A stretch of 64,000 nucleotides of DNA from Propionimicrobium lymphophilum DSM 4903 (GCF_000423485.1 NZ_KE384026.1:171583-235582); one strand, 5' to 3'. Shown: positions 26,503 to 36,162, counted from the stretch's first letter. Notes: generated from the sequence alone by a model not told the origin. Numbers and translations: made by a program.

Positions 26503-28398
26503 CTAACCCTCGTACCTGAGCAACACAGCGCCAAGCGGAGGAACAGTGATATTAGTATGAGCCCAGTCGCCTTCATTATCTCCGGCAACCGCTTCAATGG
26601 GATCGAGGTTCAGATATTCATTCAAGCCATCGAATTTCTCGGAATCAGTATTCAAAATTTCCACCCACTTACCCGAATAAGGCATCCAAATTGGGTAGCC
26701 AACGTATGGATTAGGGGAGAAATTGATGATGCACGCGATGTGCTGGCCATCTGAACTGTGACGCAGATAGCTAATCATGTTTCGCTGATTGTCATCAGCA
26801 TTGATCCAAGTGAAACCTTCTGGCTGTGAATCGAGCTCATACAGAGCTGGGTTTTCCGCCTGAAGATGGTTCAAAGTCCGAATAAGTTGTCGGTTGCCGT
26901 TGTGTCCCCAAAGACCGTCAACCCACCATTCGAGACTGTCTGATTCGTTCCACTCAGATCGCTGAGCGAACTCTTGGCCCATGAATAGCAACTGCTTACC
27001 TGGGAAGCTCCACATGTAGGTGTAGAAAGCCTTAAGCGTGGCGAACTTCTGCCAGTCGTCGTTCGGAATCTTGTTGATCATCGAACCTTTGCCGTGCACG
27101 ACTTCGTCGTGGCTGATGGGCAGGATGAAGTTCTCCGAATATTGGTAGACCATAGCGAAGGTAAGGTCGTTGTGGTGCCATTGACGATAGATAGGATCTT
27201 CGTTCAAGTAGCGCAGGGTGTCATTCATCCAGCCCATATTCCACTTGAAACCGAAACCTAAGCCGCCCCAATCAACGGGTTTGGTGACTCCGTCGAAGCT
27301 GGTGGATTCCTCAGCAATCATGACTACGCCTGGCTCGCGTTCATAAAGATGCTTGTTTACGTAGCGAAGCAGATCGATAGCCTCGAGGTTCTCACGTCCG
27401 CCGTGAATATTCGGCACCCATTCGCCTTCTGGTCTGGAGTAGTCCAGGTAAAGCATGGATGCAACTGCATCTACTCGCAAAGCATCCGCATGGAACTCTT
27501 GGACCCAATAGAGAGCATTAGAAACCAGGAACGACTTGACCTCGTTGCGGCCGTAGTTGAATATGTACGTGCCCCAATCCAGCTGTTCGCCTTGGCGAGG
27601 ATCGGAGTGCTCGTAGAGAGCGGTGCCATCGAAGCGGCCAAGAGCCCAGTCATCTTTGGGGAAATGCCCTGGAACCCAATCGATGATTACGCCGATTCCT
27701 GCCTCATGAAGCTTTTCAATCAGATAACGGAAGTCGTCCGGGTTGCCGAGTCTGGAGTCCGGAGCATAGTAGCCGGTTACCTGGTAACCCCAGCTAGGAG
27801 TGAAGGGGTGGCTCATCGGAGGCATCAATTCGACATGAGTGAAGCCCTGCCACTTAACGTACTCAGGCAACTGATGGGCTAGTTCGCGGTACGAAAGGCC
27901 TTTGCGCCAACTGCCAAGATGCAACTCGTAAACAGACATCTGAGACTTGTAGATGTCTGTTTCGGCGCGCTTCTCAAGCCATTCGTCTTCAGCAGATCCC
28001 CACTTGTAGTTACTTTCCCAAACGATGGATGCGTTGCTTGGGGGAGTCTGTGCGAACCGCGCGTACGGGTCTACCTTCTCCTGCCAAGTGCCATCTGCGT
28101 GTTGGATTTTGTACTTGTAAAGCGTGCCCTCGAGAACGTTTTCCTTCCACAAACCCCAAACGCCGGAGCCAGGGATTAGTTCCATGTCGTCGCCCTGCCA
28201 CCAGTTAAAGTCGCCCATAACCTGAACGCGCTTGGCGTTCGGAGCCCAAACCGCGAACCGCGTACCGCGAAGCTCACCGCGTTCGTCGTCGTGGACCGTG
28301 ACGACGTGAGAACCAAGCCTACGCCAGGCTTCCGTGTCGCCACCGCTGTGGAATCCTTCAAGATCCCAGCCTGTCAGGTTGCCAAACTTGTCATGCAT
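26503..28398 (-). CDS. glgB: 1,4-alpha-glucan branching enzyme GlgB
   Basis: A protein of about 631 residues with a CBM48 domain (about 40-125, FAVWAPNAKRVQVMGDFNWW) and a GH13 barrel. Catalytic residues: Asp nucleophile in ADALRVDAVASMLYLDY, Glu in MIAEESTSFDG, and the transition-state Asp in ISHDEVVHGKGSM. It makes alpha-1,6 branches in glycogen-like glucan. Shorter than E. coli GlgB because the extra N-terminal domain is missing, as in short-type enzymes. ATG 28398 has GGAAGGA upstream; the frame remains open further upstream but would run into glgE. It is coupled to glgE with a 16-bp gap. Confidence 0.95.
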   Translation of the reverse strand: MHDKFGNLTGWDLEGFHSGGDTEAWRRLGSHVVTVHDDERGELRGTRFAVWAPNAKRVQVMGDFNWWQGDDMELIPGSGVWGLWKENVLEGTLYKYKIQHADGTWQEKVDPYARFAQTPPSNASIVWESNYKWGSAEDEWLEKRAETDIYKSQMSVYELHLGSWRKGLSYRELAHQLPEYVKWQGFTHVELMPPMSHPFTPSWGYQVTGYYAPDSRLGNPDDFRYLIEKLHEAGIGVIIDWVPGHFPKDDWALGRFDGTALYEHSDPRQGEQLDWGTYIFNYGRNEVKSFLVSNALYWVQEFHADALRVDAVASMLYLDYSRPEGEWVPNIHGGRENLEAIDLLRYVNKHLYEREPGVVMIAEESTSFDGVTKPVDWGGLGFGFKWNMGWMNDTLRYLNEDPIYRQWHHNDLTFAMVYQYSENFILPISHDEVVHGKGSMINKIPNDDWQKFATLKAFYTYMWSFPGKQLLFMGQEFAQRSEWNESDSLEWWVDGLWGHNGNRQLIRTLNHLQAENPALYELDSQPEGFTWINADDNQRNMISYLRHSSDGQHIACIINFSPNPYVGYPIWMPYSGKWVEILNTDSEKFDGLNEYLNLDPIEAVAGDNEGDWAHTNITVPPLGAVLLRYEG

Positions 28399-28414
28399 TG
28401 GCGTGTCCTTCCAA

Positions 28415-30388
28415 TTAGTGAATAGTCCGCTGCACGACCAGGATGTGAGCGGGGTTTGCAGGGTCGAGAGCCACGAAATTCTTCCGTCCCCAAACGAAGT
28501 TTCGACCGCTGAGCTCATCGTGCACGCCGATTAGCTCGTAGTTTCCTAGTGGTAACGCCCTATCCGGAATTGATACTTCTCCGGAAACTGCTTCGTTTTC
28601 GTTAAGGCTGACTACAACGATTATCTCGTTGTCGCCGTCCTTCTTGATGAATGCGAAGATGTCATCGTTATTCGTTTCAAGCAGTTCGACTTGCCGCAGC
28701 TGCTGAAGAGCAGGATGTTTCCTGCGGATCTCGTTCAATTGGAGCATCAACCCATTTAGATTCGGCTCAGCCTCGTAATCCCTCGGGCGGTATTCGTATT
28801 TCTCGGAGTGGTCGTAGACCTCCATCTCCGGGCGGTACGGCTTGTGTTCGAAGAGTTCGTAACCGGAGTAAACGCCCCAAGACGGGGACATCGTCGCAGC
28901 TAGAATCATGCGAAGCGCGAAAGCTGCTGGCTTTCCAGAACGTACCTGCCATGGGTTGATGTCCGGTGTGTTCACGAACATGTTAGGCCGCATGAAGTCG
29001 GCCGTCTCATGTGCGACCTCCATCAAGTAGGAGCCGAGTTCCTTCTTGGAAGTGCGCCAGGTGAAGTATGTGTAGCTCTGCTGGAAACCGACCTTGCCAA
29101 GATTGCCCATCACTACTGGGCGGCTGAAAGCTTCCGCTAGGAACACAATCTCGGGATTCTTCTTGTTGACCTCTGCGATCAGCTTTTCCCAGAAAAGAAG
29201 AGGCTTGGTGTGCGGGTTATCGACGCGAAATATCGTCACGCCGTGGTCGATCCAGAATCGGACTAGCCGTAATACTTCCTTGAAGATCCCTTCGGGATCA
29301 TTGTCAAAGTTGATCGGATAGATATCCTGATATTTCTTGGGTGGGTTTTCTGCGTATGCGATAGTGCCATCGGGACGGATGGTGAACCACTCCGGGTGTT
29401 CTTTAACCCATGGGTGATCCGGAGAACACTGCAAGGCGAAGTCTAGTGCGACCTCAAGGCCAAGAGACTTTGCTTTAGCGGTGAACGAATCGAAATCCTC
29501 AATGGTTCCCAAATCAGGGTGAATAGCGTCGTGCCCGCCTGCAGGAGAGCCAATTGCCCAAGGCGAACCGGGATCTTCTTCAGTGGCATCTAGAGAGTTG
29601 TTAGGGCCCTTCTTGAAAGTGGACCCAACCGGATGAATCGGGGTGATATAAGCGACATCGAACTTCAGTTCTGCGATGCGCTCGAGCATTTTTTCAGATT
29701 CTTTCAGAGTCCCCGAGTGCCATTTACCGGACTCGTCCTGGTAGGCGCCCTGCGAACGAGGGAAAAACTCGTACCAGCTTCCGTATAACGCCCTCTTGCG
29801 TTCGACACGAATCGGGAACTTTTGTGTTGGCGTTGCAAACTGGCGAGGAGCGTAGAGACTCATCGCCTCGTCGATCTCTTTGCCATCTACCAAGCGGGCA
29901 AGTTCTTTGTGATCGTTTTCAGGCTTTAACTTTGCCGCTACCTCGGCGATAAGCTGCGCTGCTTTATCGTCGCCGGCACTCTTAGCGTTCTTTATGGCTG
30001 GCTTAAAAAGTTCTTGACCCTCCAAACACACCAGCTCGACATCCTGGTCGATCGGAAGTTTGATTTCCGCATTGTGGTGCCAGGTGTGCCAGGCGTCGCC
30101 GTAGCCCTCGATGTAAAAATTCCATTCGCCAATTTCATCTAGGCGAACCCAAGCCTCGAAAATGTCTAGTCCTTCAGGCCATACCTGGGGGAGTGGCTGG
30201 CGGATCTGCTTTCCGCTTGGTGCGATGAGGATCACATCAGCGGCGACCTCATCGTGTCCTTCTCGAATGATACGAGCCCTAATGGGGATAGCTTCGTTAA
30301 CTGTCGCCTTAGAGGGGTAAGCGCCGTGCTCAATAACGGGCTCTACCTGACCAACTGGAATACGGCCGAATCCAATGTTTTTGTTCAC
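28415..30388 (-). CDS. glgE: Alpha-1,4-glucan:maltose-1-phosphate maltosyltransferase GlgE
   Basis: A 657-residue GH13_3 enzyme. An N-terminal beta-sandwich domain (GRIPVGQVEPVIEHGAYPSKA) precedes the barrel with Asp nucleophile in TIFRVDNPHTKPLLFW and Glu in FLAEAFSRPVVM. It extends alpha-1,4-glucan from maltose 1-phosphate. The source enzymes (GlgC/GlgM or TreS/Pep2) are not in the window. The GTG start lacks a Shine-Dalgarno sequence; TACCGT ends 7 nt before it, so a leaderless transcript is possible. It is upstream of glgB in a two-gene unit and 93 bp downstream of glgX. Confidence 0.95.
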   Translation of the reverse strand: MNKNIGFGRIPVGQVEPVIEHGAYPSKATVNEAIPIRARIIREGHDEVAADVILIAPSGKQIRQPLPQVWPEGLDIFEAWVRLDEIGEWNFYIEGYGDAWHTWHHNAEIKLPIDQDVELVCLEGQELFKPAIKNAKSAGDDKAAQLIAEVAAKLKPENDHKELARLVDGKEIDEAMSLYAPRQFATPTQKFPIRVERKRALYGSWYEFFPRSQGAYQDESGKWHSGTLKESEKMLERIAELKFDVAYITPIHPVGSTFKKGPNNSLDATEEDPGSPWAIGSPAGGHDAIHPDLGTIEDFDSFTAKAKSLGLEVALDFALQCSPDHPWVKEHPEWFTIRPDGTIAYAENPPKKYQDIYPINFDNDPEGIFKEVLRLVRFWIDHGVTIFRVDNPHTKPLLFWEKLIAEVNKKNPEIVFLAEAFSRPVVMGNLGKVGFQQSYTYFTWRTSKKELGSYLMEVAHETADFMRPNMFVNTPDINPWQVRSGKPAAFALRMILAATMSPSWGVYSGYELFEHKPYRPEMEVYDHSEKYEYRPRDYEAEPNLNGLMLQLNEIRRKHPALQQLRQVELLETNNDDIFAFIKKDGDNEIIVVVSLNENEAVSGEVSIPDRALPLGNYELIGVHDELSGRNFVWGRKNFVALDPANPAHILVVQRTIH

Positions 30389-30395
30389 GTAACAA

Positions 30396-30401
30396 ACGGT
30401 A
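30396..30401 (-). promoter_or_regulatory. -10 box of a probable leaderless promoter (glgE)
   Basis: TACCGT on the minus strand fits TANNNT and ends 7 nt before the GTG start. Confidence 0.35.
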
Positions 30402-30481
30402 TCCGAGAGTTGATCCTAAAGTGAACAATTGCCAGTGTTAGCTGGATGAAATTATTCTTGTAGCGCTTAGAAAGCGCCGAT

Positions 30482-32584
30482 TTAGGCGCATTGTTGCTTG
30501 TCGTCTACAGAAACTTTCATATAAACGACAGTCCTTGCAGGCATAACGAAAATCTCACCTGAAGAGAACTCTTTCTCGGCGAACTCTTCATCCAAGCCTG
30601 TGTGCAGTTCGATACTGAATTTTTTCCCCCACGAATCGTCCGGAAGAGTTACTTCGAGTGGTTCAGTGCCGTTGTGATACCAAATCAGTTCGGCATTATC
30701 AGCATCGGACATGTACATGCCGAGAATCTTGCGGCTCTTGTCGTGCCAGTCGTCCATGTTCATCTCGGTCCCTGATTCAGTTAGCCAAGCCAACTCGTAT
30801 CTACCAAGACCTCGTCCTTCGCTGTCTTTGATTTCGTCGTGACCAAGGAACCTTTGGTTACGGATTAAACCAGAATCAGCTCGGATTTGAGCTAGCTTAG
30901 CCATCACATCACGAATGTGTGCCCACTCTGGGTCGCTTTCCCAATTGACCCATCCGATAGGTGAATCTTGGCAATACGCATTGTTGTTGCCCATCTGCGT
31001 ACGTCCGAATTCGTCGCCAGCGGTAACCATTGGAACGCCTCGAGAGAGCATTAGCGTGGCGAGCATATTACGGACTTGGCGAGTGCGAAGCTCGTTGATT
31101 TCTGGAATGTCTGTTTCGCCCTCGACCCCATAGTTGCACGAACGGTTGTCGTTGGAACCGTCATGATTCTTCTCGCCGTTGCGCTTATTGTGCTTGTTGT
31201 TGTAAGTCGTCAGATCACGCATCGTGAAGCCATCGTGGGCCGTCACGAAGTTGATCGAGGCGCTCGAAGGTCTACCGTTTTGGTTGAAAATATCGGATGA
31301 TCCGGAAAGCCTGGTGGCAAGCTGTCCGACGCCGTTGTTATAGCCCCGCCAATAATCGCGGATCTGCGAACGGTATTGATCATTCCACTCGCTCCAGCGG
31401 CTTCCCCAAGCTCCAATCTGATAACCGTCAGGGCCGACGTCCCACGGCTCTGCGATCATTTTTATATCGCTCAGGATCGGATCCGAATCGATGATTTGCT
31501 TGAATGGGTGGGCTAAGTCCACATTATGGTGCTTGTCTCGGATCAGTTCCGGAGCAAGATCGAATCTAAAACCGTCAACGCCCATTTCCTGGACCCAATA
31601 GCGCATCGAGGAAATGATCAGCTCTAATACGTCATCGTTCGAAGTGTTGATCGAATTTCCGCACCCCGTGACGTCGTAGTCGCTGCGAAGATCAGGGGTG
31701 AGCCGGTAGTAGCCCTGATGATCGATCCCGCGATAGCAAAGTGTTGGACCGTCGATGCCGCCCTCGCCAGTGTGGTTGTAGACAACGTCGATAATCACTT
31801 CGATGCCAGCGTCGTGAAGAGCTGAGACCATTGCTTTGAATTCGCTGACCTGCTCGCCGAGAGAGCCAACAGAGCAGTACCCGGAGTGCGGCGCGAAAAA
31901 GCCGATTGGGTTGTAACCCCAGTAGTTGACTAAACCGCGTCGAATCAGGAACGGCTCGCTGATGAAATGGTGGACGGGAAGTAGCTCAACTGCTGTTACG
32001 CCGATGCTCTTTAAGTAGTCGGTCACGGCGGGGTAGGCGAGCCCTGCGTAGCTACCTCTTAAATGCTCTGGCACGGCAGGGTGTAGCTTCGTGAATCCCC
32101 TGACATGCAATTCGTAAATGACTGAATCGCTGAGAGCCTTTCGATTTTTGATCGGCCTAGCCGGCTTTGTGGGTTCGACCACTACAGATAGAGGCACGTA
32201 AGCAGCCGAATCTTTCACGTCGGGTACGTAATAAGACTCTTTAGCGTGATCGAAAATTGGTCCTGAATAATCGATCCCTGCAGTGATGGCCTTAGCCAAC
32301 GGATCTAAAAGCAGCTTATGGAGGTTAGACCTCATTCCCCTGTCGGGGGCCCATTGCCCATGGACTCTGAAACCGTATCGTTGTTTAGCTTTAACTCCAG
32401 GTATGAAGATATTCCAGCTTCCACCGCTGGGTTGCATTTCGAAAATGCGCTGGCTGCCGTCTTCATCGACTAGCGCCAGTTCCACTTTTTCAGCACGCGG
32501 AGCCCACAAACCGAAAGAGCAGCCATCGTCAGTCAGGTTTGCTCCCAGGCTGGTGTCGCGCTCTGCAGTTGAAAACGGGAACAT
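30482..32584 (-). CDS. glgX: Glycogen debranching enzyme GlgX
   Basis: A 700-residue GH13_11 isoamylase-type enzyme. N-terminal CBM48 (CSFGLWAPRAEKVELAL), catalytic Asp in VDGFRFDLAPELIRD, Glu in IAEPWDVGPDGYQIG, Asp in NFVTAHDGFTMRDL, and VMVTAGDEFGRTQMGNNNAYC near the end. It removes alpha-1,6 branches from limit dextrins. The ATG follows AGGAG. Upstream lies an AAACGTTT operator-like site. It is the first gene of the glgX-glgE-glgB block on the minus strand, so degradation, extension and branching enzymes sit together. Confidence 0.93.
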   Translation of the reverse strand: MFPFSTAERDTSLGANLTDDGCSFGLWAPRAEKVELALVDEDGSQRIFEMQPSGGSWNIFIPGVKAKQRYGFRVHGQWAPDRGMRSNLHKLLLDPLAKAITAGIDYSGPIFDHAKESYYVPDVKDSAAYVPLSVVVEPTKPARPIKNRKALSDSVIYELHVRGFTKLHPAVPEHLRGSYAGLAYPAVTDYLKSIGVTAVELLPVHHFISEPFLIRRGLVNYWGYNPIGFFAPHSGYCSVGSLGEQVSEFKAMVSALHDAGIEVIIDVVYNHTGEGGIDGPTLCYRGIDHQGYYRLTPDLRSDYDVTGCGNSINTSNDDVLELIISSMRYWVQEMGVDGFRFDLAPELIRDKHHNVDLAHPFKQIIDSDPILSDIKMIAEPWDVGPDGYQIGAWGSRWSEWNDQYRSQIRDYWRGYNNGVGQLATRLSGSSDIFNQNGRPSSASINFVTAHDGFTMRDLTTYNNKHNKRNGEKNHDGSNDNRSCNYGVEGETDIPEINELRTRQVRNMLATLMLSRGVPMVTAGDEFGRTQMGNNNAYCQDSPIGWVNWESDPEWAHIRDVMAKLAQIRADSGLIRNQRFLGHDEIKDSEGRGLGRYELAWLTESGTEMNMDDWHDKSRKILGMYMSDADNAELIWYHNGTEPLEVTLPDDSWGKKFSIELHTGLDEEFAEKEFSSGEIFVMPARTVVYMKVSVDDKQQCA

Positions 32585-32629
32585 AAAACTCCTGGTTAGT
32601 GACGCTTAGAGCGTCGGTGCTGAATACTA

Positions 32630-32643
32630 GTAAAACGTTTGCT
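32630..32643. promoter_or_regulatory. LacI-family-type operator candidate upstream of glgX
   Basis: AAACGTTT (32633-32640) with TTGC following resembles the CG-centred operators of maltose/glucan LacI-type regulators. It is about 47 bp upstream of the glgX ATG in the divergent region 32585-32766, which also has a 6-bp hairpin GACGCT/AGCGTC at 32601-32615. Only one half is fully symmetric. Confidence 0.35.
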
Positions 32644-32766
32644 TCAGGGGGTTAGAAAAGCAAAAATTTTAAAATCAAACAAGCTATTTTAACCATTAAC
32701 TAGGGCTAAAACATATTGTGAAAGCAACAGGTCCGAGGAAACTCTAAGAGGAGGGAATATTCATAG

Positions 32767-33885
32767 ATGGACGGCGCTTTTCTTGATCACGCCGCAAGTT
32801 CACCCCTTAGGCCGGTAGCGCTTGAGGCAATGGTCGGATGTGCGGGTTTGAGCAATCCTGCTTCGCTTCACCGAAAAGGTCGGCTAGCAAGGGCAAGTCT
32901 TGAAGACGCAAGGGAAAAGATTGCTAATTTGTTCGGCGCTAAGCCAGACGAGGTTATCTTTACCTCTGGAGGAAGCGAATCAGACACCATCGCAGTTCTT
33001 GGCACGTCAGCGCTGCAGGAGACCAGTCGCCCCGAGCTTGTAATAAGCCCTATTGAGCATCAGGCAGTAGAAAAATCTTCGGAAGTGCTGGGCGCTAGGT
33101 TGCGGAAGGCACGAGTCAATTCCGAAGGCGTCGTGGATCTCGAATCTTTGCGGCTGAACGAAAAGACTGGTCTTGTCAGCGTGATGTGGGCGAACAACGA
33201 GGTCGGGTCGATACAGCCAATCGACCAGATTGTCGCTTTTGCGAAAAAAGCCGGATCTTTAGTCCATTGTGACGCGGTTCAAGCGGCGGGACACTTTCCC
33301 ATTGACTTCGATGAGAGCGGTATCGATTTATTAAGTATTTCAGCCCACAAAATGGGCGGTCCTGTGGGCATTGGAGCTTTAATTATCAAGCGTGGTCTGA
33401 ATCTACCTCCGTGGGGACTAGGCGGAAGACAAGAAGGCGGCATTCGTTCTGGTACTCAACCAGTCGCACTGGCCAACGGTTTTGCAGCGGCAGCATCAGA
33501 AGCAGTAAATGCCATCGACGGAGAATTTGAAAGGATCTCCAAACTCAGGGATCAGATTATCGAAACGGTCAACTCTACACCTGGGACTCGCGTTAATGGA
33601 GACGGCTCTAATCCGTACGTAATCAATATTGGTGTTGATGGAACCTCTGCCGATGACCTCCTCTTTTTATTCGACCAACGTGGAATCTGCATCTCCACTG
33701 GTTCGGCATGCCGAGCTGGCGTACACGGGCCCAGCGAAGTGCTATTAGCAATGGGACAGAATGCCCAGGAGGCGAGTCAAGCTATCCGTCTCAGCATGGG
33801 GTGGGCCACTACAGAAGAAGAAGTGCGTTTCTTCGTAGCCGCGTTTCGGGAAGTGGTGGAAACCGCAAGATCAGTGCAGTGGTGA
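32767..33885 (+). CDS. Cysteine desulfurase (IscS/NifS family)
   Basis: A 372-residue PLP enzyme. LDHAASSPLRP near the start, SGGSESD (about 72), VHCDAVQAAGH (about 168), the PLP-binding Lys in SISAHKMGGPVG (about 196) and the active Cys in ISTGSACRAGVHGPS (about 316). It removes sulfur from cysteine as enzyme-bound persulfide. Its immediate neighbour is mnmA, 28 bp away, so it most likely supplies sulfur for tRNA 2-thiouridine; it may also serve other pathways. GAGGAGGG precedes the ATG with a rather long spacer. Confidence 0.92.
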   Translation: MDGAFLDHAASSPLRPVALEAMVGCAGLSNPASLHRKGRLARASLEDAREKIANLFGAKPDEVIFTSGGSESDTIAVLGTSALQETSRPELVISPIEHQAVEKSSEVLGARLRKARVNSEGVVDLESLRLNEKTGLVSVMWANNEVGSIQPIDQIVAFAKKAGSLVHCDAVQAAGHFPIDFDESGIDLLSISAHKMGGPVGIGALIIKRGLNLPPWGLGGRQEGGIRSGTQPVALANGFAAAASEAVNAIDGEFERISKLRDQIIETVNSTPGTRVNGDGSNPYVINIGVDGTSADDLLFLFDQRGICISTGSACRAGVHGPSEVLLAMGQNAQEASQAIRLSMGWATTEEEVRFFVAAFREVVETARSVQW

Positions 33886-33901
33886 TTTAAGTCGTAGTGC
33901 A

Positions 33902-33907
33902 TACACT
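33902..33907 (+). promoter_or_regulatory. -10 box of a probable leaderless promoter (mnmA)
   Basis: TACACT fits TANNNT and ends 6 nt before the GTG at 33914. Confidence 0.4.
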
Positions 33908-33913
33908 GGCATG

Positions 33914-34999
33914 GTGCGAGTTTTATCTGCGATGTCCGGAGGCGTCGATTCCGCTGTTGCAACTGCGAGGCTGATAGATGCTGGCCACGAAGTCACCGGC
34001 GTGCATCTAGCTCTGTCGAGAACGGCCCTTGCCCAGCAAATTGGCGCCAGAGGATGCTGTTCTCTTGCTGACTCTAATGATGCGCGCAGAGTGGCAGATA
34101 AATTGGGCATTCCCTTTTACGTTTGGGACTTTTCCGAAAGGTTCGCAGACGAAGTAATTACTGACTTCCTGGACGAGTACTCCCAGGGCAGGACCCCAAA
34201 TCCTTGCCTTAGGTGCAATGAGAAGATCAAATTTGCGGCGCTACTGGAACGAGGAAGAGCTCTAGGTTTTGATGCTGTGGCAACTGGTCACTACGCCCAA
34301 GTTAAAAAGGTGAACGACCATTACGAGCTTTGGCGTGCGGCAGATTCGGCAAAAGATCAGTCTTACGTGTTGGGTGTCCTAGACCAAGACCAGCTCGCGC
34401 ATTCGCTCTTTCCGCTGGGTGGATCGGTAAAGAGTGATGTTAGAGCCGAGGCAGCAGAGCTTGGATTTTCTGTTGCAAATAAGCCAGACTCGGTTGATAT
34501 CTGCTTTATTCCTACGGGCGATACCGCTGGCTTTTTAACAGAAAAACTCGGCCCAAAACCCGGCGAAATAGTAGATACAGCAGGCAACACAATCGGTCAT
34601 CATGATGGAACATATAGGTTCACGATTGGTCAGCGTAAAGGTCTGAATCTTGGTGTACCTGCTCCGGATGGTAAGCCTCGTTATGTAGTTGGTATCGATC
34701 CGAACCAGTCCAAGGTCGTCGTCGGCAGCAGGGCTGAGCTAGGCGTGAGGTGCTTTGAGGGCATCAGGCCGAAGTGGACGCAGGGCCCTGTACACGAAGC
34801 TTGGCACGGTCTGGTGCAGGTTCGAGCTCACGGCCGACCAGTCGAAGCGCAAATCGATTTCGATGGGGAAAACGTCATCGTCAAGTTGGACGAAGATCTG
34901 ACCGCCTTGGCGCCGGGTCAATACGCCGTTCTCTACGATGGAGACCGAGTCGTCGGTAGCACCATCGTTGCTAACACCAAATCCGTCGCAGAGGTTTAA
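33914..34999 (+). CDS. mnmA: tRNA-specific 2-thiouridylase MnmA
   Basis: About 361 residues. The ATP pyrophosphatase loop is SAMSGGVDSAVATARL, the catalytic cysteines are in GRTPNPCLRCNEKIKF (about 97) and DSVDICFIPTGDT (about 193), and the C-terminal barrel domain follows. It thiolates U34 of tRNA Lys, Glu and Gln. Start: the GTG at 33914 gives MRVLSAMSGG as in relatives and lies 6 nt after a TACACT box; an ATG one codon earlier (33911) is possible. The upstream desulfurase is the likely sulfur donor. Confidence 0.93.
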   Translation: MRVLSAMSGGVDSAVATARLIDAGHEVTGVHLALSRTALAQQIGARGCCSLADSNDARRVADKLGIPFYVWDFSERFADEVITDFLDEYSQGRTPNPCLRCNEKIKFAALLERGRALGFDAVATGHYAQVKKVNDHYELWRAADSAKDQSYVLGVLDQDQLAHSLFPLGGSVKSDVRAEAAELGFSVANKPDSVDICFIPTGDTAGFLTEKLGPKPGEIVDTAGNTIGHHDGTYRFTIGQRKGLNLGVPAPDGKPRYVVGIDPNQSKVVVGSRAELGVRCFEGIRPKWTQGPVHEAWHGLVQVRAHGRPVEAQIDFDGENVIVKLDEDLTALAPGQYAVLYDGDRVVGSTIVANTKSVAEV

Positions 35000-35004
35000 T
35001 AAAA

Positions 35005-35208
35005 ATGAAGGGTTTTAGCGACTTAAATATAAACGGGAACACCCCCGTCAGAGTCCAGCCTGAAAGCGATGAGTGGGGGCCAAAACGTGTCTTGTCGGTT
35101 AGTCAGAAGAAACGGGCCAGGGCTCTAGTTTTTGTTGCGACGATTATCTCGGCGACCGCTGTCGGCCTCGCGATGAAATTTTTCTTCGACATCCTCATGC
35201 TTGGTTGA
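35005..35208 (+). CDS. Small single-span membrane protein of unknown function
   Basis: A 67-residue product starting 5 bp after mnmA, with GAGG upstream of its ATG. A hydrophilic, basic N-terminal half (EWGPKRVLSVSQKKRAR) is followed by one hydrophobic helix (VFVATIISATAVGLAMKFFF). I do not recognise it. Spacing to mnmA and normal codon use make it likely to be a real gene. Confidence 0.6.
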   Translation: MKGFSDLNINGNTPVRVQPESDEWGPKRVLSVSQKKRARALVFVATIISATAVGLAMKFFFDILMLG

Positions 35209-35211
35209 CCA

Positions 35212-35715
35212 CTAAAACCATGCGCTTAGCGCTCCTGCAAGCAGAAAAGCCTCTATGAGGTTTCTCGCGATGTACCCCAGCGTCATCATGCTGGAAAAAA
35301 TAACAGCGTTTGCTTTAGCCGCACCCGCAATCAGGGTGGTCGGATAGTTAGGTGGGATGCTGAGAGCTCCAGAACAGAAAATGACCACGGGCCCCAGCTT
35401 CTTGTGAGTGATTAACGACTCAGCTTTGGCTACTAGCCAGAGCCACCTTTTTCGCCATTTGCCTGGTCCGCTCGGCTTGGAAGGTACATTCCTTTTTCTG
35501 AGCCAGGCGATCTTTTTGCCTTGCCTAACTAATTGAAACAGAACGGCCTTTCCGATGCCTTGGCCCAGACCGAGACCTATCCCCAAAGGAAAAGGATCTA
35601 TTAGGTCAGTGGCCAAGGTCGCAGCAATGAATGTTTCCGCGTTAAAAACGGGGATCATGGATGCGAGGAGCCCGAACGCGAACGCACTAAAAAACTGCGC
35701 TGCTAGAAGATGCAT
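35212..35715 (-). CDS. Small integral membrane protein, VTT/DedA-like
   Basis: A 167-residue protein with about four hydrophobic segments (LLAAQFFSAFAFGLLASMI; LGIGLGLGQGIGKAVLFQLV; GPVVIFCSGALSIPPNYPTT; FLLAGALSAWF) and a basic linker. The middle GIGLGLGQGIGK and late SGALSIPPNYP with GYIARN look like the re-entrant loop halves of VTT (SNARE-associated/DedA/YqaA) proteins, but the match is distant. It ends 3 bp from the convergent small membrane gene. Confidence 0.55.
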   Translation of the reverse strand: MHLLAAQFFSAFAFGLLASMIPVFNAETFIAATLATDLIDPFPLGIGLGLGQGIGKAVLFQLVRQGKKIAWLRKRNVPSKPSGPGKWRKRWLWLVAKAESLITHKKLGPVVIFCSGALSIPPNYPTTLIAGAAKANAVIFSSMMTLGYIARNLIEAFLLAGALSAWF

Positions 35716-35865
35716 TCGAACTTCCGTTCTGCCATGAGCCGAGCAAATTATTTTCTTTGTCTGGCACCGCCGGACTTTTCCAGGGTCGCTTTCTGATACA
35801 GATGTTATCTTTGCTTAGGTCTAGGATTAACAAGGTTGATGCATTTATAGATAAGGAGTCTTGCG

Positions 35866-36162
35866 GTGGCGCTAACCGTTCAGGACGTAGCTCGACTGGC
35901 CGATCTTGCCAGAATCGAGTTAACCGATGATGAGCTAGAGCGTTTCGTACCTCAGCTCGACGTGATTCTTGAATCAGTTGCCAGCGTCTCGGACGTGGCT
36001 GATAGGGACATCGTTCCGACGTCCCATCCAATCAAAATGGAGAATGTCTTCCGCGACGATGTAGTTAAGCAAAGCTGGTCTCCGGAAAGCATGTTGGCAG
36101 GAGCCCCTGCTGTCGAAGATGGCCAATTCGAGGTGCCAAGGATCTTGGGTGAGGGAGCCTGA
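35866..36162 (+). CDS. gatC: Asp/Glu-tRNA amidotransferase subunit C (GatC)
   Basis: A 98-residue subunit: [27 protein letters not shown] at the start is the GatC signature, as is the end with [19 protein letters not shown]. It holds GatA and GatB together in the amidotransferase that converts Glu-tRNA(Gln) or Asp-tRNA(Asn). GTG start with AAGGAG upstream. Its stop overlaps the gatA start by 1 bp. Confidence 0.93.
   Translation: MALTVQDVARLADLARIELTDDELERFVPQLDVILESVASVSDVADRDIVPTSHPIKMENVFRDDVVKQSWSPESMLAGAPAVEDGQFEVPRILGEGA

Noticed and set aside
27349-27882. 177-codon open frame opposite glgB
   Set aside because: It lies wholly antisense to catalytic parts of glgB and shows no family motif.
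30463-30477. GCGCTT/AAGCGC hairpin between glgX and glgE as a terminator
   Set aside because: It is only 6 bp and has no T-tract on the transcribed strand; read-through from glgX to glgE remains possible.
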